Origin: Acholoe squamosa
Lineage: Eukaryota > Annelida > Polychaeta > Phyllodocida > Polynoidae
DNA length: 64,000 nucleotides
Direction: 5' to 3'
Assembly (NCBI GenBank): GCA_949317995.1
Contig: OX439043.1
Location: 2,782,501 to 2,846,500, forward strand
Part shown: in pieces, positions 18,068-28,800 of the stretch
Layout: each line of letters begins with the position of its first letter
Position numbering within the stretch: the stretch's first letter is position 1
Notes under the pieces: generated by a model
Database searches by the model: none
What the model saw: the letters and a program-made list of their open reading frames with translations, nothing else
What the model was told of the DNA's origin: nothing
Made by a program: the position numbers and the translations under genes

Positions 18068-18816
18068 AAAAAACCAAATTCATGTGTTTTGCAAACTCAT
18101 ATAAATGGAAAAATTGTAAACTGTCCATCAGTGGAGAAAAAATATATGGGGTATCAATTTATAAGTATCTAGGAGTCACCTTAGACCCAGCATTAAACTA
18201 TGAATGATTTGTTAAAGGACAGATAAAATCTGCTGCCTATAGGACATATCAAATGGCTACCCTGAATACTTTTATAGATGTATTAACTGCTGTATTGTTA
18301 TAGAAAGCCTTTATCCTACCTATATTAGAATATACTGATATATCATTAGCAGGTATTACAAATACACTACTAGATAAGAGACAGAAGGCACAAAACAGAG
18401 GTCTAAAGGTGGCAATGAGGAAACCATATCGAACTCCTACATATGATGTACATGAATTGGCAGGGCTTAACCTGTTATGTGACAGAATGGAGGTCCACCA
18501 ACTGAATGAGGCATTTAGTAGATCAAAACAGAACAAGTACAGGGATCATAGAAATTTACATACTAAAGCATGGGATGGTCCAATTCTAAAGTACCATACA
18601 CCTAATGGGGCTTCCTATACAAGGAGTCTGGAATTTTCACTAGGTTTTCTATGGAACAGTTTAAATACACAAACTAGAAATATTGAAACTCTTGACAAAT
18701 TTAAGAATTTTTCTAAAGGTATTCTATCAATAAGACTGCCTAAACCACCAGAGGGCTACCCCTGCCAATCCAAAGCCCCCAGAGAAAAATTTATTTGTAA
18801 TACTAACCATTACTAA
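18068..18816 (+). pseudogene. LINE reverse transcriptase C-terminal fragment
   Basis: It begins with YKYLGVTLDPALNYE (conserved RT-thumb motif of CR1/L2/Jockey-type LINEs). Next come ILPILEYTDISLAG, a long helix ending LQ-like KRQKAQNRGLKVAM, and the C-terminal Lys/His-rich segment. In-frame stops interrupt it at 18206-18208 and about 18301. The catalytic palm is absent, so this is a 5'-truncated, dead copy. Confidence 0.8.
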
Positions 18817-19162
18817 CCACATGTAATTATAAATTATATAGAAATATTTCTTATAAGTCAACCTTTTTAAATATATTATGTTATAAAATTGAAAAAAAGT
18901 ATCTTAAAGAGGTGACACTCCGTCTCACAAATGTATATTTTACAAACAGGGTACGGTTGTATGAATTAATTAGCTCTTACCCAATGAGCTAAAGATGCAA
19001 CCAATATATTATTTATTATCAAGTGAAATTTCAATACCATGTTCACATTGTAAACAATGGTATATATGATCAATAATGCTACTAGACATGTACAACTATT
19101 ATGTTACCGAGAACACCAACCTTTTAATGAATAAAGATTGATCAAACTCAAACTCAAACTCA
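18817..19162 (+). repeat. LINE 3' UTR and tandem tail
   Basis: AT-rich non-coding end that finishes in repeats of AAACTC (19143-19161). Simple-repeat tails rather than poly-A are typical of L2/CR1-type LINEs. No target duplication was identified because the left end is degraded. Confidence 0.65.
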
Positions 19163-20399
19163 GAGAGGTCCAAGAACTGGCAGTTTTACAAAAAAAAAAA
19201 AAACATATCTCCCTTAATAATAGGAGTTTCCCATAGTGTGACCTATAGATTAAGGGTAGCTCGAGCTGGCGAACATCATGGCGGTCTTTATTTTCAAATC
19301 TGCACAATGGGAACAAAGTTATCGATAATTTTAGTCTATTACACCAACTTAGCGATCTTTTAAGGACAAATAAATGCATTGGAGCATCACGCTGACCTTA
19401 TGGAATAAAATGACAGGTGATCCAAGGGTCCCTCGGCTAATAAAAATGTGTGGGGTGGTTAGGGCTCAGTAGAACGGCTTCAGAAGGGTCTATTGGCGTT
19501 GTACAGGTACTAAACTATGTGGGGTGGTTAGGGCTGAGTAGAACAGTTTCAGAGGAGTCTATTGGCATTGTACAAGTGGGTGGGGGGGGGGGGGAGTTGT
19601 CGAGGTCAGTGAGGGTGAGTTTTTAGGTACCTGGCCTTCTAATAAGACAATGGCACATCAGTTTGAACTGCTAATAAGTACATCTATATGGAGAGGTATG
19701 TGAGTGGGGGGGTACCTACTGGTGCTGGAGTGTTGTGGTGGTAAGGGCATGGCATGAGGCAGCCCAGGGGGGCTATAAATGACGCCTTAGGAGGTGAACA
19801 AACACTCAGGGAGCAATGCCACAGCGTGAGGCGGCCCGGGGGGGGGGGCTAATGACGCCCATAGAGCTAATGCATGATGATTCCTCTCTGTCCAAGGACG
19901 ATATACTATAGCTGGGAGTCTGGGTTTCCCAGCTAATAATACATAGTGGATACAGTGAGGAGCACCAGTAGGCCTGTGTGTCCTGTATGAATGTCCAGAC
20001 AGGTGTGTTTGTGAGTGTGCTATATAGGTCAAGCACTGGTCACTGTGTGTATAGGGTTATGTTACAGTATGATGGCTCTAGACCCCTAAATTCGACATGG
20101 CGACATGGGCATTTTTGAGCTTAGTGACATGGGACATTGGCATTTTCTTAAAATCGACATGGGGACATGACCTTTTCTTAAAGGGGCTCTGAGCTGACTG
20201 AAAAGTAAGTTCCACAACCTAACACTAGGAGGCTACTTGGAGAGCACCACCACAGAGACCTCTACAGTGGCAAAAGGCAACTAGCATTCATGTGACTTGT
20301 ACCAGGTCATATGACCTATTCTTATCCATACAAAAATCATGACTAGCAAATCTGAGAGTTTAGAGAAGAAACTAAAGAAGCCTAAAGAGAAACAGGTGA
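19163..20399. other. Intergenic, no gene seen
   Basis: Holds a poly-A run (19189-19202), a duplicated 'tgtggggtggttagggctga' pair (about 19450 and 19520), G-runs at 19580 and 19840, and short phrases 'aaatcgacatggggacatg' (20150) that recur near 29040-29110 and 48370. Confidence 0.5.
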
Positions 20400-21990
20400 T
20401 TTTCCCATTATTTGGGGCTAGGGGCCAGCCTCCCCAGCCCCCCCCCCAGAAAATCTGAAAATTCTCTACGATACTTTCTCTAGACAACTTGGGTGCACAT
20501 TTTTGGATAAGTATAGCAAAAATATATAACAACACTGGATTAAGGACAAGGGAGCGGGAGATTTTTTCCATGCTTAGGGGCCAGCCCCCCCCCCCCAGGA
20601 AAATATGAAAATTCTCTCAGATACTTCGTGTAGACAACTTGGGTGCATGCTTTTGGATAAGTCAAGCAGAAATAACACCAGATTTTATAGGGCGAGGGAA
20701 TTGAAGACTTTTTTCATAATTTGTGGTTAGGAGACAGACTCCCCATTCCCCCCCCCCCCCGAAAAACTGAAAATTCTCTCAGATACTTTCTGTCGACAAC
20801 TTGGGTGCACACTTTTGGATAAGTCTAGCAGAAATATATAGCAACACTGGATTAATGACAAGGGAGCGGGAGATTTGTCCATAATTTGGGGCTATGGGGC
20901 CACCCCCCCACCTAGAAAATATGAAAATTCTCTCAGATTACATTCTGTAGACAACTTGGGTGCACACTTTTGGATAAGTCTAGCAGTAATAACAACACCG
21001 GATTTAGGATGAGAGAATGGGAGGTTTTTCGATAATTTGGGGTTAGGGGCCAGCCTCCCAAGCCCCCCCCCCCAAAAAAAATCATATTTTATATCACTTT
21101 GTGCAGACAACTCAGTCTAGGGGGAAAACCTTTGGTTAAATTTACAGCAGAAATAACAGCTACAGTTTTAGGGGAAGAAGGAGATTTTCCCATAATTTGG
21201 GGGTTAGGGACCAGACCCCTCTAGAAAATCTGAAAATTCTGTCAGATACTTTCTGTAGACAACTTGGGTGCACACTTTGGATAAGTATAGCAGAAATATA
21301 TAACAACACTGGATTAAGGGACAAGGGAGTGGAAGATTTTTCCATAATTCAGGGCTTAGGGGCCAGCTCCCCCAGGAAAATATGAAAATTCTCTCAGATA
21401 CTTTGTGTAGACAACTTGGGTGCACACTTTTGGATAAGTCTTGTAGAAATAACACCAGATATTTTAGGGCGAGGGAATTGAAGACTTTTTTCATAATTTG
21501 TGGTTAGGAGACAGACTCCCCATTCCCCCCCCCCCCCCCGAAAAACTGAAAATTCTCTCAGATACTTTCTGTCGACAACTTGGGTGAACACTTTTGGATA
21601 AGTCTAGCAGAAATATATATAGCAACACTGGATTAATGACAAGGGAGCGGGAGATTTGTCCATAATTCGGGGCTATGGGGCCACCCCCCACCTAGAAAAT
21701 ATGAAAATTCTCTCAGATACTTTCTGTAGATAACTTGGGTGCACACTTTTGGATATGTCTAGCAGAAATAACAACACCAGATTTAGGATAAGGGAATTGG
21801 AGATTTATTTTCCATAATTTGGGGTTAGGGGCCAGCCTCTCCACCCCCCCTCGCGGGAGCGGGAGATTTGTCCATAATTCGGGGCTATGGGGCCACCCCT
21901 CACCTAGAAAATATGAAAGTTTTCTCAGATACTATGTGTAGACAACTTGGATACTTTTGGATAAGTCTCCCAGAAATAACAAAAATCTGA
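20400..21990 (+). repeat. Tandem repeat of about 155-bp units with higher-order period about 780 bp
   Basis: Units start near 20408, 20574, 20725, 20887, 21039, 21198, 21350, 21502, 21670, 21820 and 21880, marked by 'ggggccagcctcccc' variants followed by a C-run and by 'gacaacttgggtgcacactt'. Unit types repeat in order at spacings 776, 777, 783 and 781 bp, so a block of about five units was itself duplicated. No coding potential. Confidence 0.85.
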
Positions 21991-22149
21991 TTGCCTGATT
22001 GCAGCCAGTCATACCATATTGTATCCCTGCAAGATGGGGTACAAGCGAGACTCTGAAGTCTGACTATGGACCACCCTTACAGACTAGTTTTGATTATGCA
22101 GCAGAAGGATTTTAATCCCGAAATTATGGAAAAATATCCTGTTCCCTGT

Positions 22150-24624
22150 GGTAGAAAATGCTAAATTCAGAGGGGGGGGGCTCTAGGGGTGAATGACCTC
22201 AAACCCAGAATATTGGATTCAACTTCTCCTGCCCCAACACCCTAAATCTGTAGTTCTTTTTTGCACTTAGAAAGGTTTTACAACTAGATCTGTATAGCCC
22301 CTGATGAAAAGAAATGCAGGTTTTCTGGGGGGGGCGGGTTCAAAATTATGGATAAAATCTCCTACCCCCACTCCCTAAATCTGTAGTTTTTTTACTTGTG
22401 CTCTAGGAAAGATAGCAGCTTACATTAAGTTGTCTATAGAAGGACTCCGTGTGAAGATTTCTGGAGGGGGGCTCTGGGGTGAATGACCCTGATCCCTAGA
22501 ATTATATAAAAGAAATCTCCTGCCAACCACACCTTGAATATGTAGTTCTCATGTGTGCTCTAGAGAGGTTTGCAACATAGATCTATAAACCCTTTGGTAA
22601 AAATTGCAAATTTTCTTGGAGGGGGGTTCTGGGGTGAATGGCCCCAAGCCCAGAATTATGGGGAAAACATCTTCTGCCCCCACACCTTAAATCTGTAGTT
22701 CTTATTTGTGCTCCAGTAAGGTTTGCAACCTAGATCTATAAAGACTTGGGTAAAAATTGCAAATTTTCAGGGGGGGCTCTGGGGTGAATGGCCCCAAGCC
22801 CAGATTTATGGGGAAAACATCTTCTGCCCCCACACCTTAAATCTTTAGTTCTTATTTGTGCTCCAGTAAGGTTTGCAACCTAGATCTATAAAGACTTGGG
22901 TAAAAATTTGCAAATTTTCAGGGAGGGCTCTGGGGTGAATGGCCCCGAGCCCAGAATTATGGGGAAAACATCTTCTGCCCCCACACCTTAAATCTGTAGT
23001 TCTTATTTGTGCTCCAGTAAGGTTTGCAACCTAGATCTATAAAGACTTGGGTAAAAATTGCAAATTTTCAGGGGGGGCTCTGGGGTGAATGGCCCCAAGC
23101 CCAGATTTATGGGGAAAACATCTTCTGCCCCCACACCTTAAATCTTTAGTTCTTATTTGTGCTCCAGTAAGGTTTGCAACCTAGATCTATAAAGACTTGG
23201 GTAAAAATTTGCAAATTTTCAGGGGGGGCTCTGGGGTGAATGGCCCCGAGCCCAGAATTATGGGGAAAACATCTTCTGCCCCCACACCTTAAATCTGTAG
23301 TTCTTATTTGTGCTCCAGTAAGGTTTGCAACCTACCGAAAATCCCCGGTCACAAGCCGGCCCCAGTCATAAGCCGGTGGGTGAGTTCAGGAAAAAAAATA
23401 AAAGCCGGTTTTTGGGTCAAATTTTTACCATTTTCTCTTTATTCTATAGTAAAAAAAAAACGGTCATAAGCCAGGGGGGACTTTGGGAAAGATTTAGAAG
23501 GCGGTTTGGGCCCAAAATAGGAAGAAAAATCCGGCTTATGACCAGGGATTTACGGTAGTTCTCTAAAGCCTTGGGTAAAAATTTCAAATTTTCAGCGGGG
23601 GGGGGCTCTCGGGTGAATGGCCCCAAGTCCTAGAAATATACCAGAAAATCTCCTACCACCCACACCATAGATATGTAGTTCTCATTTGTGCTCTAGAAAG
23701 GTTTGCAAGCTAGATCTATAAACCCTTTAGTAAATATTGCAAATTTTCTTGGAGGGGGGCTCTGGGGTGAATGGCCCCAAGCCCAGAATTATAGAGAAAA
23801 CATCTTCTGTCCCCACACCTTAAATCTGTAGTTCTTCTTTATGCTCCAGTAAGGTTTGGAACTAGATCTAAAGCTTTTGGTGAAAAGCGAAATTTTCTGT
23901 TGGGGGGGTTCTGGGCTGAATGGCCCTGAGCCCTAGAATTATATAAAAGAAATCTGCCACCTACACCATAACTATGTAGTTCTCATTTGTGCTCTAGAAA
24001 GGTTAACAACCTAGATCTATAAAGCCTTGGGTACAAATTTGCAAATTTTCAGGGGGGGGGGCTCTAGGGTGAATGGCCCCAAGCCCAGATTTATGGGGGA
24101 AACATCTTCTGCCCCCACACCTTAAATCTTTAGTTCTTATTTGTGCTCCAGTAAGGTTAGCAACCTAGATCTAAAAAGCCTTGGGTAAAAATTTGCAAAT
24201 TTTAAGGGGGGGCTCTGGTGTGAATGGCCCCAAGCCCAGAATTATGGGGAAAACATCTTCTGCCCCCACACCTTCAATCTCTAGTTCTTATTTGTGCTCC
24301 AGTAAGGTTTACAACCTAGATCTATAAAGACTTGGGTAAAAATTGCAAATTCTCAGGGGGGGGGGCTCTGGGGTGAATGGCCCCAAGCCCAGAATTATGG
24401 GTAAGACATCTTCTGCCCCCACACCTTAAATCTCTAGTTCTTATTTGTGCTCCAGTAAGGTTTGCAACCTAGATTTATAAAGCCTTGGGTAAATATTTGC
24501 AAATTTTCAGGGGGGGGGGCTCTGGGGTGAATGGCCCCAACCCCAAAATTATGGGGAAAACATCTTCTGCCCCCCATCTTAAATCTGTAGTTCTTATTTT
24601 TGCTTCAGTATGGCTTGCAGCTAT
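22150..24624 (+). repeat. Satellite with about 149-bp unit (about 16 copies), interrupted
   Basis: The unit carries 'gctctggggtgaatggcccc', 'cttctgcccccacacctta' and 'gctccagtaaggtttgcaac'. Copies at 22779, 22929, 23077 and 23226 are almost identical. A TA-flanked MITE interrupts it at 23333-23557 and a 4,048-bp insertion at 24631. The satellite resumes at 28685. Confidence 0.9.
23333..23557 (+). mobile_element. TA-flanked MITE, family P1, copy 1
   Basis: Inverted termini TACCG(T)AAATCCCCGGTC / mirror ending GGGATTTACGGTA, with internal CGGTCATAAGCCGG-type repeats pointing inward. TA duplications suggest the Tc1-mariner/pogo superfamily. Other copies: 42519-42971 and 54406-54633. Confidence 0.8.
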
Positions 24625-24782
24625 AGTTCTGTAGGGGTTCGTTCCCCGTCAGGTGCGCAGAGCCTTCAGAGGGACTGTTCACTTGGTTGTGTCACTCCCC
24701 CTATGTATACCATACCGATCCAGGGTAGTTGGAAGGTGGAAATGTCAGTGGGGCCGTGTTGGTGACAGGGTATGTCAGGCCA

Positions 24783-24853
24783 GGGGATGTAGCTCAGTGG
24801 TAGAGCACTCGACTTGCAAGCGAGAGACCCGGGTTCGAATCTCGGTGTCTCCA
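24783..24853 (+). tRNA. tRNA-Ala(TGC)-like, probably SINE head
   Basis: A 71-nt cloverleaf. The acceptor stem has G-U pairs; the D arm GCTC/GAGC is intact. The anticodon loop CT-TGC-AA sits on a stem with one A-G mismatch; the T arm is CCGGG-TTCGAAT-CTCGG; discriminator A. A and B boxes are good. The flanking sequence (upstream 'accgatccagg...gttggaaggt', downstream 'gacattttcmctgaccacta') is shared with the tRNA-like at 25300, which argues for a SINE rather than a host tRNA gene. Confidence 0.55.
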
Positions 24854-25299
24854 GAGACATTTTCACTGACCACTACAGTGGTGGAGACACCGAGCATCCT
24901 AACGCAATCACGGATTGAAGGTACGGGAACCCCGTATCTTAACGCAATCATGGATTGAGGACTCGGGAACTGGGCCGATATGATACAGATGACGCTTCGA
25001 CCAATCCGGTACTTGTACCAGTACACCCACTGGGAAGTCAGGAGTGCCCCAACACTGCTTGATAAAGCCTCAACTCTCAGGTAACTGGATTGAGGGGGAA
25101 TGCCGGGTGCTAGTGGATGGTGGTTGAAGCTGATGGGGAGGAGTGTAGGGGCAGTAATTCCCCGTACTTGGTGGAGATACCAAGTGGTCCCACCTTGCGA
25201 GGGGGATCTCTAGAGAGCTCGGTACCAGGTAATCACTGCCCCCTAGTGTGTGTATCATACCGATCCAGGTGTAGTTGGAAGGTAGAGAATGTCAGGCCA

Positions 25300-25371
25300 G
25301 GGGAAGTAGCTCAGGGGTAGAGCTTCCGCTTCGAAGTTGGAGGGTCCCGGGTTCGAGTCCCGGTATCTCCG
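25300..25371 (+). repeat. tRNA-derived SINE head, second copy (degenerate)
   Basis: Same flanks as the copy at 24783. A box and B box (GGTTCGAGTCC) are present. The anticodon loop would read CGA on a poorly paired stem without the long variable arm of tRNA-Ser, so it is not a functional tRNA. Read on the minus strand it fuses in frame to the pol fragment and supplies its last 40 or so codons. Confidence 0.7.
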
Positions 25372-25397
25372 TGACATTTTCCGCTGACCACTACATT

Positions 25398-26902
25398 TCC
25401 TTCCGCAATGACCACTGGTCCGATGTCCATGACAGAAGTACATAATGTCATGTCTCATGGCATGTGGTATTACCACTTGCATGATTTTCTCACCATTATT
25501 ACATGGCTTCCAACGGTTTAACACGCCTTTCCAGACTTCAAGCTCGGTCCATTGAGCAAGAAACCTTCTCATTTCTCGAGGTCTAACTGGACGTATACTC
25601 TTTGGTACTAATTGCAGTAGCTGCGCAGTTATCGAGTCAGCTTCCTGGAAACGTCGTATGTGATCCATAGACCAATCCAGTATACTGGCAACTAGGGGTT
25701 CGAATGGTCTTCGAATCCCTGCTAACACTGCCCTATGAGCTCCACAATCAGTACAGTCCGGATTATCACATTTCCGAATTGGTATTCGAGATAAAGCATC
25801 AGCATTTAAATGCTTTACTCCGGGTCTATGCTGAATCTGGTGATGTTCAAGCCCATATTCGGATAGATGGGCTAGCCATCGGCCTAACATTCCTTCAGCA
25901 TCTCGGAAGTTCAGTAGCCACCTTAAAGAGGAGTGATCCGTATGTAAGGTAAAGTTCGTTCCCCATAAAAAATGTTTGAACTTCTTGGTATATACGACTA
26001 CTGCTAACAACTCTCTTTTGGTTGTGCAGTAATTGCGCTGAGTTTTGCTCAGTGTATTGCTGGCAAAGGCAATAGGTACCTCTCTCCCATTTTGGACTTG
26101 CGAGAGAGCTGCACCAATGCTATCATTACTAGCATCAGTATCCAGTATGAAATGATCCATTTCATTCGGATATTGTAATACCGGGGTACTCGTGAACAGG
26201 TCTTTTAGCTTTTGAAAAGCAGATTCCTGTTCATGCGTCCAAGGAAATTTTTCCTTGGTACTTCCTGGAGTCCAGTTAGCTATTGCTTGTAATGGGTAAC
26301 TGACTCTAGAATAATTCGGAATGAATTCCCTATAATAGGAACAGAATCCTAAAAAGGACCTCACTTCTTTGGGTGTTTTAGGTCTATTCCAATTCGTAAC
26401 TGATTCGATTTTCTCCGGATCAGCTTTTATTCCTTCATCACTAATGATGCGGCCCAGATAATTTATGGACTTTCTAAACATGTGGCATTTCTTAGGTTTC
26501 AATTTGAGACCATTAGAAATAATACGCTCTAATACCATTTTTAGGTTATTAGAACACTCTTCGAATGTTTTTCCGAAGACTATGACATCGTCAAGGTATA
26601 CAAGACATCTTTTCCACAATAAATCACTTAGGATTGTTTTCATCATTGCTTCAAATGTTGCTGGTGCATTGCACAAACCAAACGGCATTACGTTATATTG
26701 GAATAATCCAATATGACTCGAAAATGCAGTTTTCTCCATATCTGAAGGATTCATCCCCACTTGCCAGTAACCTGATTGCAAGTCTAGGGTACAAAACCAA
26801 CTGTTTCCTCCTAAGGAGTCAATGGTTTCGTCTATTCTCGGTAATGAATACGAATTCTTTTTCGTTACTCCATTCAGCTTCCTGTAGTCTATGCAAAAGC
26901 GT
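25398..26902 (-). pseudogene. pol: Gypsy pol fragment: RT (C-terminal two thirds), RNase H, start of integrase
   Basis: One uninterrupted frame (the full open frame runs 27039 to 25255). In order: RFCIDYRKLN, LDLQSGYWQV (catalytic Asp), MPFGLCNAPATFE, YLDDVIVFG (YxDD), the RT thumb, RNase H LDTDASNDSIGAALSQ and TKRELLAVV, TDHSSLRWL, NADALSRIP, and the first part of an integrase zinc domain (HDIMYFCHGHRTSGHCG). The RT fingers are missing: the frame joins unrelated sequence at about 26902, and the integrase is cut at about 25398 by the SINE. It is a different, better conserved Gypsy lineage from the element at 2.9-17 kb. The intact frame implies recent mobilisation or capture. Confidence 0.85.
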
Positions 26903-27043
26903 GTTAAAGAAGAAATCACCCGGAATACCAACTTAAACACTAAGTTTATGAGGGTATTCGGAGTCGATATCGACGAGTGGGACGGCACTCCCGAATCGGC
27001 TCTAGATCTTCTTAGGAAGAAGCATGCGAAGAAATCCACCTAA
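26903..27043 (+). pseudogene. gag-like C-terminus with FMRVFGV-EW motif
   Basis: The plus-strand frame ends NTKFMRVFGVDIDEWDGT, then about 18 charged residues, then TAA (27041-27043). The FxRVFGV-EW core matches the protein at 375-1106. The upstream part is absent, replaced by the antisense RT fragment. A 7-bp hairpin (27021-27050) spans the stop codon and hairpin chain B follows, the same arrangement as in the first copy. Confidence 0.5.
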
Positions 27044-28444
27044 GCATGCTACGGGTTATTTTTCTAAAATTTTTTCTTTCTCCACTAATAACCAGATTTA
27101 GTCTTTGCGGAACCCTACAGGTCTACGAATGTCTTTTATTAGAATATGAACACCTGTTCTTTGTGTTCCGGGTTCCTTTTATGACCAGCTTATTGTATGA
27201 TTCAGGCCGTATAATTTTTATTATACCCTGAATAGTCTATTCGGATTAGGAACTACACTTATAAAAAATCCGATAGTAGACTTGCTGCTGTCAGACGTAT
27301 CCGGATGCTGGTTCCAGACTCCTGCTGCTATCTGTGCTAACCACTATATTAGGATGGACTTTACGATTCTGTGTTACCTCTACAATTACTTATACTCCCG
27401 AATGGACTAAAACTACATATTACCACTACTTCCGGACCAGCCTATATTGGACTTTCACTTATGTCAACAATACTTAAATGGATTACGCTTCTACACTGTC
27501 GACAAAACCGGATCCATACTCTACTTCTACTCTACACCATTCGGATATACCTATGAACTATAGCACTTCTAGAGGATTGTGGGTAGCTGCCCCAAATTCA
27601 TCTACCGTGTTCACTTTATTTAACCTGGAATCATAGACTTTAGCACGTCCATCCCGTGGTTAGCTGACCACACTTACCTTCTAGTATCCGGAAGACTACA
27701 GCACAAGACTCCAGCAGCATTTACCATTTTATATTGTACATAATGTCACATATCTATTTTTCTATAATATAATTTGTATGTGCATATTAACACTGTGGTG
27801 ATAACTTACTGTATATTATGATACGGGTACATACATATCCATTAGTACGGATCTCAGATTACTGTTCATATTTATAATATAAGATCGAAAAAACCACACC
27901 AGATTGTTCATATTATTGTCCTGCGAGGCATATTGTATTATAAATGTATTGATCTGGTGTTATAAAGATTATTTAGTACACGGTGATATCATTTATCGTA
28001 TCATATTCACTACTACACGGTGACTGTTTTTTTTCTTTCAAGTGTATAATACAAACAGTTCTATTCGTACTACTCACGGAATCCTTAACGGATTCATATG
28101 GTTATAACATACGATATGTCATTAGATAGTGTAGTTACTATTAAAGTCTTTTTCAAGACTATATAATCAAATGTGGTATTAATAACTACAAACGCATATG
28201 GATGTTATTATGTGATTTATTTAATATTAACAGTTCCGCTACACATAACTGTCACTATCACATGTATACGAATTATGATACTTGTCCTATTACTTATACC
28301 GTAAACATAAAATGTTATTATATGGTATAAAAAGCTAATTAACAGTTTTGTTACATACAACTGTTATTCATTCAAGTAATTCGTATCATATTCCAACATC
28401 CGATTTGTTATTATGTAACTACATACACTATCAAATATATGTAG
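27008..28444 (+). other. Hairpin chain B: AT-rich run of about 20 inverted repeats, partly nested
   Basis: Stems read directly: 27008-27022 (6), 27021-27050 (7, over the stop codon), 27109-27176 (7) enclosing 27117-27157 (6), 27200-27233 (14 pairs, TTTT loop, 2-nt bulge), 27234-27282 (13, small internal loop), 27656-27671 (5), 27776-27834 (6), 27896-27960 (9), 28023-28059 (7), 28079-28095 (6), 28123-28144 (8, one bulge), 28145-28160 (6), 28180-28210 (7), 28211-28262 (6) enclosing 28230-28252 (6), 28266-28386 (10) enclosing both 28294-28330 (7) and 28340-28366 (8), 28419-28444 (7). The stretch 27300-27650 is weaker. No open frame of interest. Confidence 0.7.
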
Positions 28445-28684
28445 ATGACATCCGAATCATATTTAACTTGGTGTTAACGTTATATCTATGGTTGTACCTC
28501 TATTACTAAGGGTTTAGACATATAGAAATGTTATGCCCTCTTCATACTATCGGGTAGCCGTGAGTGTGCATTCGTAATAAAATCTATCCGTTGGCATACA
28601 CTTGAAACACCGTCTTACTCTTTCTTTCCGAATCGTAAGACCCGAACCCCCCAGGTCCGTAAGGCCACAACCCCTTACAGTTCT

Positions 28685-28800
28685 AAAGCTTTTTGGTGAA
28701 AATTGCAAATTTTCTAGTGGGGGGGGGGGTCTGGGGTAAATGGCCCCAACCCCCAAAAAATCTTCTGCCCCCCCCTCCACCCACAGACGCATCCTATAGA
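28685..28800 (+). repeat. 149-bp satellite, continuation right of the insertion
   Basis: 'aaagctttttggtgaaaattgcaaattttc', a G-run and 'tctggggtaaatggcccc' match the satellite phase broken at 24624. Confidence 0.8.

Larger units (their letters stand above)
24631..28678 (+). mobile_element. 4,048-bp composite insertion with 6-bp target duplication AGTTCT
   Basis: AGTTCT occurs at 24625-24630 and 28679-28684. Removing everything between restores the 149-bp satellite in phase, so the boundaries are well supported. The ends are short imperfect inverted repeats (GTAGGGGTT at left; the right end in reverse reads GTAAGGGGTT). Inside, left to right: two tRNA-derived SINE heads, an antisense Gypsy pol fragment, a plus-strand gag-like C-terminus and hairpin chain B. 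A 6-bp duplication is compatible with Polinton-type or other integrases, but no such gene is present. This may be one non-autonomous element or a nest of several. Confidence 0.65.

Noticed and set aside
24783..24853. Functional host tRNA-Ala gene
   Set aside because: Kept as tRNA-like only: shared SINE flanks with a second degenerate copy, an anticodon-stem mismatch and location inside a mobile insertion.
24653..24958. 101-codon plus-strand frame
   Set aside because: Reads through the SINE tRNA head; composition not protein-like.
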